Of a stretch of DNA of 64,000 nucleotides, positions 11,690-24,400 are shown piece by piece. This stretch comes from Mytilus edulis (Eukaryota; Mollusca; Bivalvia; Mytilida; Mytilidae), in the NCBI RefSeq assembly GCF_963676685.1, contig NC_092350.1, positions 41,759,373 to 41,823,372 of the forward strand, in the 5' to 3' direction. The notes below the pieces were generated by a model. The model searched no databases. It had not been told where the DNA came from and saw only the letters and a program-made list of their open reading frames with translations. Every line of letters begins with the position of its first letter. Positions within the stretch are counted from its first letter, which is position 1. The position numbers and the translations under genes are program-made.

Positions 11690-12560
11690 ACATGTCGCAC
11701 TGTAACTTGAGAACGACTTATCCAAATTTCCTGAAACTTAATATAGTTGTTTCTTATGATGGTCAAATGATCTGTATACTTTTTGGTGAAAATAAGATTT
11801 AAACTTTTTGAGTTACGGCACTTTGTAACTAAAACAGGGGTGTGTTTTTTTTCACATGTCGCACCGTATCTCAAAAACGTTTCTTGATTATTGCTTAAAA
11901 CTTTACACACTTCTTAGTTATATTAATCTTAATATCTGTATACTTTTTGGTGATGATTCAAAATTTCATTTTTGAGTTTTTGAGTATTTTGTAAAAAAGG
12001 GGGAGGTTTTTTTTACATGTCGCGCCGTATCTCAAAAACGATTTATGATTATTGGTTAAAACTTTACACACTTCTTTGTTATATTAATCTAAAGATCTGT
12101 ATACTTTTTGGTGATGATTCAAAATTTCATTTTTGAGTTATTGAGTATTTTGTAAAAAAGGGGGAGGGTTTTTTTACATGTCGTGCCGTATCTCAAAAAC
12201 AATTTATGATTATTGCTTAAAACTTTACACACTTCTTTGTTATATTAATTTAAAGATCTGTATACTTTTTGGTGATGACTCAAAATTTTATTTTTGAGTT
12301 ATTGAGTATTTTGTAAAAAAGGGGAGGGTTTTTTTTACATGTCGCGCCGTATCTCAAAAACAATTTATGATTATTGCTTGAAACTGTACACACTTCTTTG
12401 TTATACTAATTTAAAGATCTGTATACTTTTTGGTTTGATTCAAAATTTTATTTTAGTGATATTTGTAAAAAAAAAACAGGTTGGGGGGGTTTCACATGTC
12501 CCGCCATGTCTCAAAAACAATAAATGGTTATTGCTTAAAACTTCCTCAGAAACTATTTAT
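11690..12560. repeat. 161-bp tandem repeat, about six units
   Basis: The word CATGTC recurs at 11691, 11855, 12016, 12177, 12338 and 12495, a spacing of 157-164 bp. Each is followed by CGYRCCGTATCTCAAAAACR and later CTGTATACTTTTTGGTGATG. The units are internal to the element at 11495-12600. Confidence 0.9.
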
Positions 12561-12600
12561 GATTATTGCATAAAACTTTCACACAAGACGTCGGGCGTAT

Positions 12601-13230
12601 CATGCGCTCATGGCGCAGCTGTTTATTATTCTCTTGGTAAGGACATGTACCGCTATTAAGGCTGCCTTATAAAACGAAAGGAGCAAGCTGGTGATATATA
12701 AGAGGAGCACAGTTAGTTTCCATTGGAATCTCGACTGCATGTTGAAAAAAAAATATCCACCAAACGCAACAAGTATGTGGTTGATAAAAAAACCATCCTG
12801 ATGATGCCAGTTTTCGAAAATATTTTGCTTCTTCAGTGTTTTTTTTTTTATTATACCTAATATGATTTGTTCCTTTCTAAAACAAAATATGAATGTACTT
12901 TTGAGTCTGGTTTTGATTTGTGTTATTAATTTTAAACCTTGAAATTTTTTTGTCACTTGGACATTTATATGATTTAGCAGGAATCCGTAAAAGTGCGGGA
13001 ACATCAAGTTCTTTGGTGAATTCCATATAGCACAATGACACCGACCTATAACTGTTCAGGATTTTGTTTTTAGTAAGTACCCTTTTTATGTTTTCTTTTT
13101 TATCCTGTTTTCTGCTCTTTTGTTGGGCTGTTGTCTTTTTAACACGTTCCCAACTTTCATACACGATGTCATATAAGTACTGAAAGTATATACTTGGGTT
13201 TCAGGTGGATTTTCAATGAAGGAAGAACAT
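12601..13230. other. Intergenic sequence, nothing recognised
   Basis: Overlapping minus-strand frames (12600-13007, 12877-13164) have no recognisable domain. Confidence 0.45.
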
Positions 13231-13486
13231 TATAGTATAGTTGAAGAGTAACCGCCGTCAATTGACTTGACTTATCAAGTTTTATATTCCGACTAACTAT
13301 CGATCGTTACGAGAGAATACTGAGCGATAGAGGGCGCTGAATCATTCAAGTTCGCCATCAATTGATGATTTGATGGTCGCAAATGTTGTTTTAGTAACAA
13401 GGTGTAGCCATAAACATGATAAGTAAGCGGATATTGCATAACATCAAATCAAATTTGACGGCGGCAACTCTTCAACCTTATACTAG
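13231..13486. mobile_element. MITE with 30-bp inverted termini
   Basis: The left end TATAGTATAGTTGAAGAGTA followed by ACCGCCGTCAA is mirrored by TTTGACGGCGGCAACTCTTC and AACCTTATACTA at the right. About 255 bp, no coding capacity. Confidence 0.75.
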
Positions 13487-16190
13487 TAGTTATTTCGATT
13501 AGAATGCATAACAAAACGAAATAACACATCAGAGCTGGAATAAAATTATAAACTTGAATTAAGAAAAAATCCGCGAATCTTCAAGAAGCATTTAACCGCA
13601 TATAAAACGCCATGACTAAAATTGACGTCATAGAGATGAAAACTACCGCACTGAATTTTATAACGTTACTTCTACGATTCGGATAGAATCACACTAACAC
13701 GGCGTTTTTGAGGTAGGAGCTGTTTTATTTTCGATTATATTTTAATGATTAAAGTCATATGAAACGAGTGAGTTGTGAAAAATAATGTTTATCCAATTCT
13801 TGAACCAATGCATGTATATATCCAGGTGTGTTGATAAGTCGTTTTCCTAAGGCTATTTTTTGATTTATTTTTTCTGTAGACTTAGCTTTCATTTTTTATT
13901 ACCATGCATTGTCAAGCTTGGTAACTCATAATTGTTTCTCAGTAACTCAATGTACGATGCTGTCCTATACTGAACCTTCTAAGGGAGCTACCATTTAATT
14001 TTTAGGGGGGGGGGGGCTAGGATGAAATTTGAAAAAAATAGGTAGGACAGGAGTTTTGAGTTAAAAAAAAAAAGGCAGGATTAGACACTCGCAAGCTCCC
14101 TAACCTTGTTTGTTTACTATCAAATTTCAATGGCGTCAAAATCACGTGATGACAAATCGTTATACCCAATCAAATTACTCTACTGTCAATTAGGGGATTT
14201 TTCAGTCTACGGCAGTTACGTTATTTCTTTGTGGGATATTGCTTTAAAATAGTTTGCAATAATTTGGGGTTTTATTCAACAGGAAACCTCATTTTTTTAC
14301 GTTCCTTTCGACATTAATGGAATTTTGAATGAATATTTACCTACAGTCGTGATGGTTAGAAAATCGATCTTTTTATTATGAATAATAAAAAAAATCCATG
14401 AAAAATAAATGTATATTGTTTTTTATTAACCTACTCTATATTCTTGTACAAAATAATGGCATGTACATCGTTTTTTCATATAGTTTTCCTCTCATTTTGG
14501 TTGGGCTTTTTTTCACGGAAAAAAATCACGAAAGACGTAAGGATCATGTCATTTTAAAATTCCTAAAAATACGATTTGCTTGACCAGTATTGCCTGCCAC
14601 AAGATTGATGACGCTGAATGGAATGTACCAAAGCAATGGAGGACGGAAGTGGGATTTTGTGAAGTCACGTCTAGAATGTTTTTAGACATTCAGAAGTCGG
14701 GATTGAAACGGGCATTAGAAACATTGGCATTTTTTTAGCAATAATTGAGAACAAAAATGAAAACCTTAAGTAATATTTTTTTTATTCAAAAGTGCAGAAA
14801 AAACGTATTCAATGCGTAGTTTCCCTGTGTGTTAAGTTCAAACACAAATACCTAACGAACTGACAAGATGAACGATTTAAGACTACGGTAGGATACCATA
14901 AACTTAGTCCTCTGTGCACGATTTTATCATTTTTTACGCAAATATATCGTTTAATCGTATTTTTTTTTCTCTCTGTGTGTTATGATTTAACAAATATGGC
15001 TACTCATTAAATGCCGTGTTTTGAAGCCGAAGTTTACCGATTGTCACCTTATAGTAAACAAATAACAAAACGCATGAGTTTTGAGCACGTGTTTAACATT
15101 TATAATCAGATAATTGTTTATTTTAATGAAAGATCCATGCGTATTGCGATCACCGGATTTTTACGAGAAGGGTCACGCTCAGGTCACTATGCATACGGAA
15201 AATATGTCGGCGAATTGCTTCCTGGAAGCAAGCAATTAAAACTAAGTAACTGACTTTTTTTAAAAGTGGACAGATTAAAGAATTTTCCCCAGAAAAAAGT
15301 ATATGTAAATAAGTTGTAAACTATCCATTTAGTTATAAAAAAACATATGCATATTTTTTTTTAATTTGAGTTTTCTTATGACTTTAAACTGGGAAAAAAT
15401 TATTCATATATATATATATATCTAAGCAATTCAATATTGTGGCTATGTTCCATTAAATTCATGATCAAACATTTTATACATCCTTATATATATACATATA
15501 CAAACACAGATATATGGTTTCGGGCTTTGTTTGTTGGAACAACAACATAGTTTTATGCAAGTTAGACCATATATGGGTTCTTGGTAGATATTTTTAGAAT
15601 TATCGTTCTGATTTTTCTTATGAAGTTATTAACTAGCACGAATATTTGTTTATCGGCAAAGAAAAATGTGTAACAAGGAACTTTCCTCTATGTCACATTT
15701 TATCAATGCCAGCAGATAAGTCTGTGATGGCCAGTATATTTAACAATAGCTATAACATGTATTGTTAAAGACCTGGACTTTGTAATAAGGTTAATATATT
15801 ATGCATACATATAATTCTGTTTTGAGGATGTGGTGCTTATCAAAAGGCTAAAGTATAAATTGCAGAATTTAACTCATTGACAATACCAAAAAATAACAAT
15901 GACCATCTCGATGACCCTGATTGCAGCTATACCGAGGAGCAGGATTGTATAAGACCAAATGCATTCAATTTGTAACTATAACACATAGTAGCATTTTCTT
16001 GGGATAGTTTGTGTACTATTATTTATGTTAACATGTCTGACGTTTGGATTTCCTACGCACAGGAATGTGCGTATAAGTTGAAAGAAAATCAAGAGTTTAC
16101 ATCTTTCCTATGAATAAAAGGATATGTATAGTATAATTCCATGAGACGTAATCAAACAACACAGAAAATCAATAATTTGTTTACTTGCAG
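13487..16190. other. Intergenic and upstream region of the pore-forming gene
   Basis: Mostly unstructured AT-rich sequence with poly-G (14005-14018), poly-A and (AT)n runs (about 15405-15421). A plus frame at 15011-15253 (80 codons) has no recognised domain. The promoter and any 5' non-coding exon of the downstream gene should lie here, but I cannot place them. Confidence 0.5.
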
Positions 16191-16294
16191 AATGAAAATG
16201 CCTTGAACAATGGACAACAATTATGTTACTATACAGAACTGTAGAGGAAAGGTTGTAAAGCTACCATTGAACAAATTTGATCTGGATTCTATTG
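16191..16294 (+). CDS. First coding exon of actinoporin-like gene
   Basis: A polypyrimidine tract and CAG acceptor end at 16190 (TTTGTTTACTTGCAG), so the exon appears to begin at 16191. This implies an upstream non-coding exon. The ATG at 16210 sits in good context (CAATGG) and opens 28 codons plus one base before the donor GTATGT at 16295. Just upstream, 16192-16206 is a complete four-codon upstream ORF that stops three bases before the main ATG. This exon was found by splice signals and phase alone, since it is too short to stand out as an ORF. Confidence 0.65.
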
Positions 16295-18752
16295 GTATGT
16301 AAATAGTAAAATAACAAAAATACTGAACTCCAAGGAAAATTCGAAACGGAAAGTCCATTATTAAATGGCAAAATCAAAAACTCGAACACATTAAAAGAAT
16401 AGATAAGAACTGTCATATTCTTGACTTGGTACATGCATTTTCGTATGCAGAAAACGGTGGATTAAACCTAGTTTTATAGCTAGCTAAACCTCTCACTTGT
16501 ATGAAAATCGCAAACAAATTCCATTTTACAGAATTTCAAAGCATTTTTCGTAAGTGATAATGCAAATGAACTTGATGACCACCATTTACAGTAAATTATA
16601 ACCAATAAGCGTCATATGACCAGAATCTATAATAATTGATTGATTGATGCTTTCATAAGGTTCAGTGTCAAATATTTCATATATATTCAGAATAAGAACA
16701 TATTTTATAGAGCAATACGGCAAACACGTTCTGCTAAATACCATGTGGAAAAGGGGATACACATTTCATAGCCTTGTGCATTAATTCCGGTGATGTTGAA
16801 TACTGAATAATATTCATCTTACTAAAGAAAATACATGATATCATTTACTGTCAAACAAACAAAATACAATTTACATATATGTTTATATTTTAATAATAAT
16901 AATTAATCATTATATACTTGTGGAAGTTAATTCAATATTTTAAGAGATGCCGCTTCCTCAATCGATTTCAGAAAATGCGTTTCCAGGTATGCAAGAAATA
17001 TATTACATTGACAACAAAGATAAAATTCCTTTCATGTTAAATCGAGAGAATAACACAGTTGTAATGCCACCTGCCGCAACTCTGGACCCTCCTTCTGGTG
17101 TTTTCGTGGTCACAGATCAAGATGGACTCATTGAAGGTAACAATCATCTGAATAACAAATTAACTCTTAAGGTTACGGGTGTTTTGTGAAATATTTAATC
17201 GGACAGCTTGATGACATTCTATACCTTTGCTTTGCTTTAAAAAAAAAATGTAAAGTCCAATATGGTACCATGCATCTTATGAAAAATCAAGACTAGTCGC
17301 ATGTCAAAACTTACCATGAGCAGCACGACTGGTGCCATTAGTGATTCGGGAACTGCTTACCATTTGGAGACATCTAGATTCATTACCGGCTTTTTGTTTG
17401 AATTGTAGTTGCTCAATGTTTATTTTCTATGTAATATCTTGTAAACTGTTGTTTGCATGTTTGCATAGACATAGATTTTTAATTTTTTTTTCTTCAGGAT
17501 TTCATCCACTGACAGGATTTTGTGATTGGACAGAATGGTCCAAGGTGGTAGAATCTGCTGTCACATCCGGCCCGTCTTTACTACGATCAAACCTTACACA
17601 TTTGATGGATATTGGCTACATGGTTGTTTGTGGAATACAAGTTGAGAACTGGACAAAGTTTCCCTTAACGAACCCGAACACGACTCTCGAATGGGGATAT
17701 TTATCATCTCCAGCTACAAATATTCAACCTGCAACTCGAGAAGCAATGGTATACGATATACATGATAATGAATATAGAAACAAAATATACATGTACAGAA
17801 TTTAGTATATGCATGTAAATGTTTGACATGTCTCCGCATAATATGTCACTGTTAAAAAAAGTTTACCAAATCTGTATTTTCAAAATTTATCTTTTATAAA
17901 TAATAATATGCAAACAAATAACACGAACACCAATCTGATAAAGTGTTGCAATACATATGCCTTGTTAAAGATGCCATTTTCCATGTCTTCCATCGTTACT
18001 ATTAAAATACCATCACAGTAGCCGCGAAACCGCAGCTCTCAAGTCCTTATGTTATTATTTGACTATTTGCGCTACAATAGTCAAAAAATTACATAAGGAC
18101 ATAAGAGCTACGGTTCCGCAGCTGACATCACAGCATCTCTTTTCTCAATTTTCGGAGGTCAAATCGTTCTGGTGAAGTTACAATAAGTTGATTCAATATT
18201 TTATAAAGTGTACAAGCGTTCATTAACAGTGCTTTAAAACGGTATGCATACTTTTTATCATATATATATATGTATTATATAAATGCATTTGTTTCGTAAA
18301 ATATTTAATATCCAGTTTTCTATTGACTTTAGGTTAGTCACAAATGTGGTTTTACTGCAACTGGAACTTCTGGAACTGTATCCTGGTTGATAAATGGCAC
18401 GGATAGACGTTTGGTAATTGGATGGTCTGCGCCATTTAATTTTGACTTTTATTCAAATCATTTAATATTGGGTTTGACCAATAAAGGAAACAAAAGACAC
18501 TATAAAACATGGTTTGAGACAATGTACTATGGACAAGAAGATAAATTAATGATATTCGAGCGCGTTAAATGTAGATTTACTAGCAGTGAAGTCCTGCTCG
18601 ACGACGATCTGTTTGAAGTTACCGGAACTATGGATAACAGTCACAAACCGGAAGTGAGAGTTATCATAAAACCTAACTGTCTAGTTTGTTTAAATGATCA
18701 AACAAACTTTCAATTCCCTTTCACTATCAATTCCAATAGCTTCAAAGTTTAA
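16210..18752 (+). CDS. Actinoporin-like pore-forming protein
   Basis: Four exons fit by splice sites and phase: 16210-16294, 16945-17136, 17498-17748 and 18333-18752 (stop TAA), giving 315 residues. The last two exons carry the actinoporin-type domain. Visible marks are ENWTKFPL in a beta strand, EAM before the exon 3/4 boundary, GTSGTVSW, the membrane-facing aromatic segment PFNFDFYSN, and a following MYYGQED. In characterised actinoporins such aromatic residues contact lipid head groups and the N-terminal helix inserts into membranes; that is family knowledge. Here the first two exons add about 90 residues before the domain, with no signal peptide. They do not resemble the short amphipathic helix of sea-anemone members, and no RGD is seen. 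Whether this protein is cytolytic cannot be told. No frame lesions are seen, so the gene looks intact. Confidence 0.78.
16303..16520 (-). repeat. Dispersed repeat R2, minus orientation
   Basis: It lies in intron 1 of the actinoporin-like gene. It shares ACTGAACTCCAAGGAAAATT, CGGAAAGTCC and TGTCATATTCTTGACTTGGT with the copies at 19432-19645, 41556-41760, 42795-43000, 53065-53285 and 59563-59770. The copies are about 210 bp, non-coding and found on both strands, which suggests a SINE-like or element-end repeat. Confidence 0.8.
17308..17480 (+). mobile_element. Decayed Penelope-like 3' UTR fragment
   Basis: It lies in intron 2 of the actinoporin-like gene. ATGAGCAGCACGACTGGTGC, GGAACTGCTTACCATTTGGA and GTTGCTCAATGTTTATTTTC align in order with the tail at 8475-8800, though with many changes. 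Confidence 0.45.
18020..18122. repeat. Foldback palindrome in intron 3
   Basis: The left arm (GCGAAACCGCAGCTCTCAAG to ATTTGACTATT) is mirrored by the right (AATAGTCAAA to GAGCTACGGTTCCGC). It is about 100 bp with one short loop. Confidence 0.8.
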
Positions 18753-19261
18753 AAATTAGATAAACATATTATAAAGATTGGCTAATTCTAAATAGATTAC
18801 CGTCCGTATTTGAAAAATATACAAGACTAAGTGTACAGTTTGAGATCTTAATGTGTATACAAATTTGAGGTTCCCTATACATTTCTGGAATGATTCAATA
18901 TTGCAAGTTACAATAATTCATTCCTTTTCGTTGTATAGATAAATATGTGATATTCTAAAATTTCAAACCAGGTACATATATATTAGATATACTGTTCCCA
19001 GTTCAAACGTAGTCGGTTTATCTAAAGTACATATATGTAGTCAATATTAAAGTTATGTTTGATTTCCGTTTCCTATAACGTTTTTTTAACAGGAAAACTC
19101 TCTTATGAAGATAGCTGAATTATATACATTTCATATCATAATGCCTTGTTTCTCTTATTATTCGATCATTTTATAATGAATTATAACAAGATGATTAGTT
19201 TGTTGACATTGGACAGACTTATTAAAATAAAACCACACCAAACAGACATTTAAATAATAAA

Positions 19262-19395
19262 ACCATTCCCTACCAAAGGTGGGTGTTACTCTCTGGGCAT
19301 TCCGGTTTCCCAACAATAAAAACTAACTGCCACGAAATAGCACAATAGTATTGAAAGTGGCGTTAAACACCAAACAACCAATCAATCACAATCAG
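19262..19395 (+). mobile_element. SINE 3' fragment
   Basis: GGGCATTCCGGTTTCC, AATAAAAACTAACTGCCACG and AAAGTGGCGTTAAACACC match the 3' body of the complete SINE at 28575-28845. The tRNA-like head is missing. Confidence 0.75.
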
Positions 19396-19431
19396 ACCAT
19401 ACAGAAAAAATAAAGATAAGTATAGACTTTG

Positions 19432-19645
19432 ATGCGACTTTCATACAAGTGAGAGGTTTGGCTAGCTTTAAAACCAGGTTTAATCCACTATTTTATACAT
19501 AAGAAAATGCATGTTCCAAGTCAGGAATATGACAGTTGTTATCCATTCGTTTGATATTTTTGTGCTTTTGATTTTGCCATTCGATTAAGGACTTTCCGTT
19601 TTGAATTTTCCTCGGAGTTCAGTATTTGTGATTTTACTTTATACT
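19432..19645 (+). repeat. Dispersed repeat R2, plus orientation
   Basis: A nearly complete copy: ATGCGACTTTCATACAAGTG, GTCAGGAATATGACAGTTGT and TTTTCCTCGGAGTTCAGT in the same order as the other copies. Confidence 0.85.
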
Positions 19646-20088
19646 GCCGATACGTATGCAAACATCCAAAAATAAAAACGTTTTAAGAATCTAATTTCAT
19701 TGCTGAAAACGCAAAACAATGGGAACATTATGGAACAAATTTCCACACAAAGTTGTTTCGCTGTTATGTTTCCTATATATTCTGTGGTAGACATTCTTTT
19801 TTCTGTTTACCTTACTTCTTTTTACCATTACTGTCTCTTTTCTTGATGGAACATATATATGGTGTCCAGTCATATCCATTATATTTAACAAAATAATGAA
19901 AGTCGCTGTAAAATGCATGCTTAAAACTTCAAAGGAAAAACAAATATAGGCAGATAGCTAAAAAAGAAATCTACTAAATTAAGTTCATACTGGTCACGGC
20001 GTAGTACTCTTTTCTTCATAATTTTAATGCATTAATCATTGAATAATCTCAAAGGAATAGCCGGATTATAAATATAATTGATATAATA

Positions 20089-21428
20089 CACTTCTATTTT
20101 CTGTCAGGATTCAACATGAACGGTAGGTTTTACTGATATTCTATGTGATTCTATACACTTCTATTTTCTGTTAGGATTCAACATGAACGGTAGGTTTTAC
20201 TGATATCCTATGTGATTCTATACACTTCTATTTTCTGTTAGGATTCAACATGAACGGTAGGTTTTACTGATATCCTATGTGATTCTATACACTTCTATTT
20301 TCTGTTAGGATTCAACATGAACGGTAGGTTTTACTGATATCCTATGTGATTCTATACACTTCTATTTTCTTTTAGGATTCAACAAGAACGGTAGGTTTTA
20401 CTGATATCCTATGTGATTCTATACACTTCTATTTTCTGTTAGGCTTCAACATGAACGGTAGGTTTTACTGATATCCTCTGTGATTCTATACACTTCTATT
20501 TTCTGTTAGGATTCAACATGAACGGTAGGTTTTACTGATATTCTATGTGATTCTATACACTTCTATTTTCTGTTAGGATTCAACATGAACGGTAGGTTTT
20601 ACTGATATCCTATGTGATTCTATACACTTCTATTTTCTGTTAGGATTCAACATGAACGGTAGGTTTTACTGATATCCTATGTGATTCTATACACTTCTAT
20701 TTTCTGTTAGGATTCAACATGAACGGTAGGTTTTACTGATATCCTATGTGATTCTATACACTTCTATTTTCTGTTAGGATTCAACATGAACGGTAGGTTT
20801 TACTGATATCCTATGTGATTCTATACACTTCTATTTTCTGTTAGGATTCAACATGAACGGTAGGTTTTACTGATATCCTATGTGATTCTATACACTTCTA
20901 TTTTCTTTTAGGATTCAACAAGAACGGTAGGTTTTACTGATATCCTATGTGATTCTATACACTTCTATTTTCTGTTAGGCTTCAACATGAACGGTAGGTT
21001 TTACTGATATCCTCTGTGATTCTATACACTTCTATTTTCTGTTAGGATTCAACATGAACGGTAGGTTTTACTGATATTCTATGTGATTCTATACACTTCT
21101 ATTTTCTGTTAGGATTCAACATGAACGGTAGGTTTTACTGATATCCTATGTGATTCTATACACTTCTATTTTCTGTTAGGATTCAACATGAACGGTAGGT
21201 TTTACTGATATCCTATGTGATTCTATACACTTCTATTTTCTGTTAGGATTCAACATGAACGGTAGGTTTTACTGATATCCTATGTGATTCTATACACTTC
21301 TATTTTCTGTTAGGATTCAACATGAACGGTAGGTTTTACTGATATCCTATGTGATTCTATACACTTCTATTTTCTGTTAGGATTCAACATGAACGGTAGG
21401 TTTTACTGATATCCTATGTGATTCTATA
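20089..21428 (+). repeat. 67-bp microexon array, 20 perfect-length units
   Basis: Twenty units of exactly 67 bp start at 20089 + 67k. Each unit reads, in order, a pyrimidine-rich acceptor (CTTCTATTTTCTGTTAG), the 15-nt segment GATTCAACATGAACG, the donor GTAGGT and the branch-like word TTTACTGAT. Each unit is thus a complete small exon, and consecutive exons are separated by a complete 52-nt GT-AG intron. The exon has an ATG and ends in phase 1. The next downstream acceptor (23977) begins with CT in the matching phase, so splicing creates an in-frame start for the receptor. Eighteen units carry ATG and two (starting 20357 and 20893) have AAG. Units 5-12 and 13-20 repeat the same variant order (AAG, GCTTC, TATTC), an 8-unit higher-order repeat of 536 bp. 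There is no length variation, so the expansion is probably young. Confidence 0.93.
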
Positions 21429-24400
21429 AAACATTTCTATTTACCATATTATATATATATACACATTTATATGTTCATGTATTAAAAAAGAAATAAGAAA
21501 CGGACTTCATATTTCATTTTGAATGTTTAACATTTCGTCAAAATTCATAAACTATTTTTTGAATAGTGAATTGCACAGTATTGTAAAGACAACATTTAAG
21601 TGAAAGAAATATGTTTGTTAAATGTAATAGTGCATAGGTTTTTGTAGTTGGCAAGAGAAGTGAAAAATTTGTTAAGTGTTCATTTCCTCATCATCAAAGA
21701 AAACATTTCGAAGTGAGAAATTAAATGATATATTTTGATGCCCAACCTAAGATAGTGGAGGAGCATTATGTTTTTTTGGTCTGTTCGTCCGTCGGTTCGT
21801 TCATCCAGCTGTCCCCATTCTGGCTAAATATTTCGGTCAATGTAGTTTTGGAGGAAGTTAAAGTCCAGGCAACATAAAACTGGTTCCCTATATGATATGA
21901 TCTTTTAATGCCAAATTAGAATTTTTACCCCAATTTCACGGTCAACTGAACAAAGAAAATGATAGTGCGAGTGGGGTATCCATGTACTATGGACACATTT
22001 TTGTTTTTATTACTTTCTAAAAGTAAAGAATATCGTTTTCCACAAGCTAATTTTTTTTACAAAGGTCGCCATTTGACAATATAATATATTGGGCGAATTT
22101 CAACTAAAGAGGTAGATTTAATTTGTATTTTTTTCGGAAAAAAAATAAAATTATAAGTCACGTTTAGTATCTTAAAAATTTAAAAAGCAATAACACATCG
22201 TTAAAATAATGTCGATTAATCACAGTTTACTTGGGTTTGTCAGTTTGTTTTTGATTATGAGCTTGAGTATCCCTTTGGTATCTATCACTTCACATTTAAG
22301 TATCTGTTATGGTCTCTGAATTCAGATGACTTGTTAAGGAGTACAAAAAAGTCCCGATAGGCATTGTTTGGCCCTACCTATAAAAATAGACTTGGTATGA
22401 TTGTCAATGAGATGATTCATCGCCAGAGACCAAATGACGTTACCGTACATGACCTTCAACAATGAGCTCATAGCCTCGTTCTGATACCAATAAACAGCTT
22501 AATACTCTCACTTTCTATTTTAACATTGATTACAGTCGTCTACTCCAAGTTTTTGAACTCATTCTTGGTATTATATTATCGTTAATACGTTATAGATTAC
22601 CATCTACTTGCAATGGAAACACACAAAGGCTTAATAAAATATTTATTGCATTTGAGCTGTTTTTGTGATTAAAACAATTCCCTAGGAACAAAAAAAAAAA
22701 AGCATCATTGACAATTTTGATTCATACAATGTGCTTAAGATTTTGTGACAAATAACGCTTGTTTACAACTTGCGGCACAAAAGTACATTTTGAATGAAAA
22801 ATCAATCGAGAACGAGATGGCATAATTTTAGCAAATTACAACAGAAATAGTTGCTACAATTGGATAAGTAGAAACAGACTTGAACATGATTGTGTAATGG
22901 TTTACTGTAATATTAAAATCGATATGGGAAAAAGAAGACCTAGCGTTAAAATAACGCTGTTAACCACATCAAAAAGTCCTAATAAGAGATATTAGAGTCA
23001 CAAACAAAGGCAACAGTAGTATAATACCGTTGTTCGGAATTCATAAATCGATTGAGAAAAAACAAATCCGGGTTACAAACTAAAACTGAGGGAACCGCAT
23101 CAAATATAAAAGGAGAACACTGACGACACAACAGAAACACAACACTAAAATGTTACACACACAGAAACGAACTATAATATAACAATGGCAATTTTCATGA
23201 CTTGGTACAGGACATTTTAAGAAAAAAAATGGTGGGTTGGGTTGAACCTGGTTTTATGGCATGCCAAACCTCCCGCTTTTATGGCAATGTTAAATATAAC
23301 ATTAAAATGACAACATTACATGACAGGACTACAATACAAATAAATGGGAGAACATATAGGACAGAGAAACACACGAATAATAACTAACAAAAGATACCAG
23401 ATTTAAAATTGATTACGCCAGACGTGCACTTCGTCCATACAAAACTAACCAGATGAAAAAAGTTCGAAAAGTTTGAACCTAAGTACTGACTTTTTTGTGT
23501 GAGGCACTCTTGAGAATTGAGCACTGAATACCAATGCTTGAGACATTCTCTTGAATTAATAACGGATTATCATGCAATAAAAAGCTCCCGACATAAGTAT
23601 TGATTCGATCAGAACTGGTTTTAATGCACAAAATCTAAAACAAAATAAAGCTGTTTCGAGTAAATTAAAGGTTATTTATTCATTTTAAAAATGAGACCGT
23701 TTTTCCGACATGTTGAAATAAAAAAACTACAGCATTTGTAGTTTATGGTAACACAGATAAGTCCAGTCTTTATAGGCCATGATTGGCGAGGACACCATTG
23801 CTGCAATAAATAACGAATCTACCTATAACGTGACATTGAATTTGCTTCTAATCACAGAACAAATCTGAAGTATTTTAACCACGTGGGCTGTCGAATACAG
23901 TTGTGTACTTAATGGTACGTTTCACATTTGTACATGTATATCATTATTTCAATGATACTTTTGTTCTTCTCTTTCAGCTGACATTCTAACTATTTTGTTC
24001 TTGGTTTATATCTGCATTGGAAGGTCATTTGGTGATTTAATGGATGAGGCAAATAGACTATATAAAGACCTGGTAAATGATTACAATAAAATAATACGAC
24101 CATTACATGACAACAAGACAAGTACCATGGTGAATATGAGCTTCAGTTTGATATCTATAAAAGATTTTGATGAAGTTACTGGGAAATTTTCTGTAATTGG
24201 TTCGCTACACGTAACTTGGCATGATAATCGAATGATTTGGAACCAAACAGAATATGGAAATATAAATTCAATGATTTTCGGACAAAATGATGTTTGGAAA
24301 CCTAATTTATTTCTTGGAAATGCTTTTGATGATATGTCTGCAATTGGAGAAGATTTTATAACGGTTAGGTACTATAACAATGGCACGGCAATCTGGACAC

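Larger units (their letters stand above)
11495..12600. mobile_element. Non-autonomous element with CGCCCG termini
   Basis: The left end ATACGCCCGTC is mirrored by the right end GTCGGGCGTAT, giving an element of 1,106 bp with short inverted termini. Next to the left end lies the palindrome CGTCAAAATTTTGACG. Inside are the (CCGT)n tract (11548-11683) and about six 161-bp tandem units (11690-12560). No transposase is encoded. I recall elements with this design as common in mollusc genomes. Confidence 0.7.
18753..20088. other. Intergenic sequence with repeat fragments
   Basis: No gene recognised. It contains a SINE 3' fragment (19262-19395) and an R2 copy (19432-19645). No clear AATAAA follows the stop codon at 18752 within the first 200 bases. 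A 5' non-coding exon and promoter of the receptor gene may lie here but cannot be placed. Confidence 0.55.

Noticed and set aside
11452-11910. Proteins with RTDG or SVRP repeats
   Set aside because: They are translations of the (CCGT)n microsatellite in different frames.
15011-15253. 80-codon gene upstream of the actinoporin-like gene
   Set aside because: No recognisable domain, no splice sites linking it to the exons at 16210 onward, and a length within chance for this composition.
23907-23918. ATG at 23912 as start of the receptor
   Set aside because: Splicing at the GT directly after it gives the wrong phase (a stop after three codons). The alternative donor GTTTCA is weak and would leave a 60-nt intron. 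The microexon fits better.
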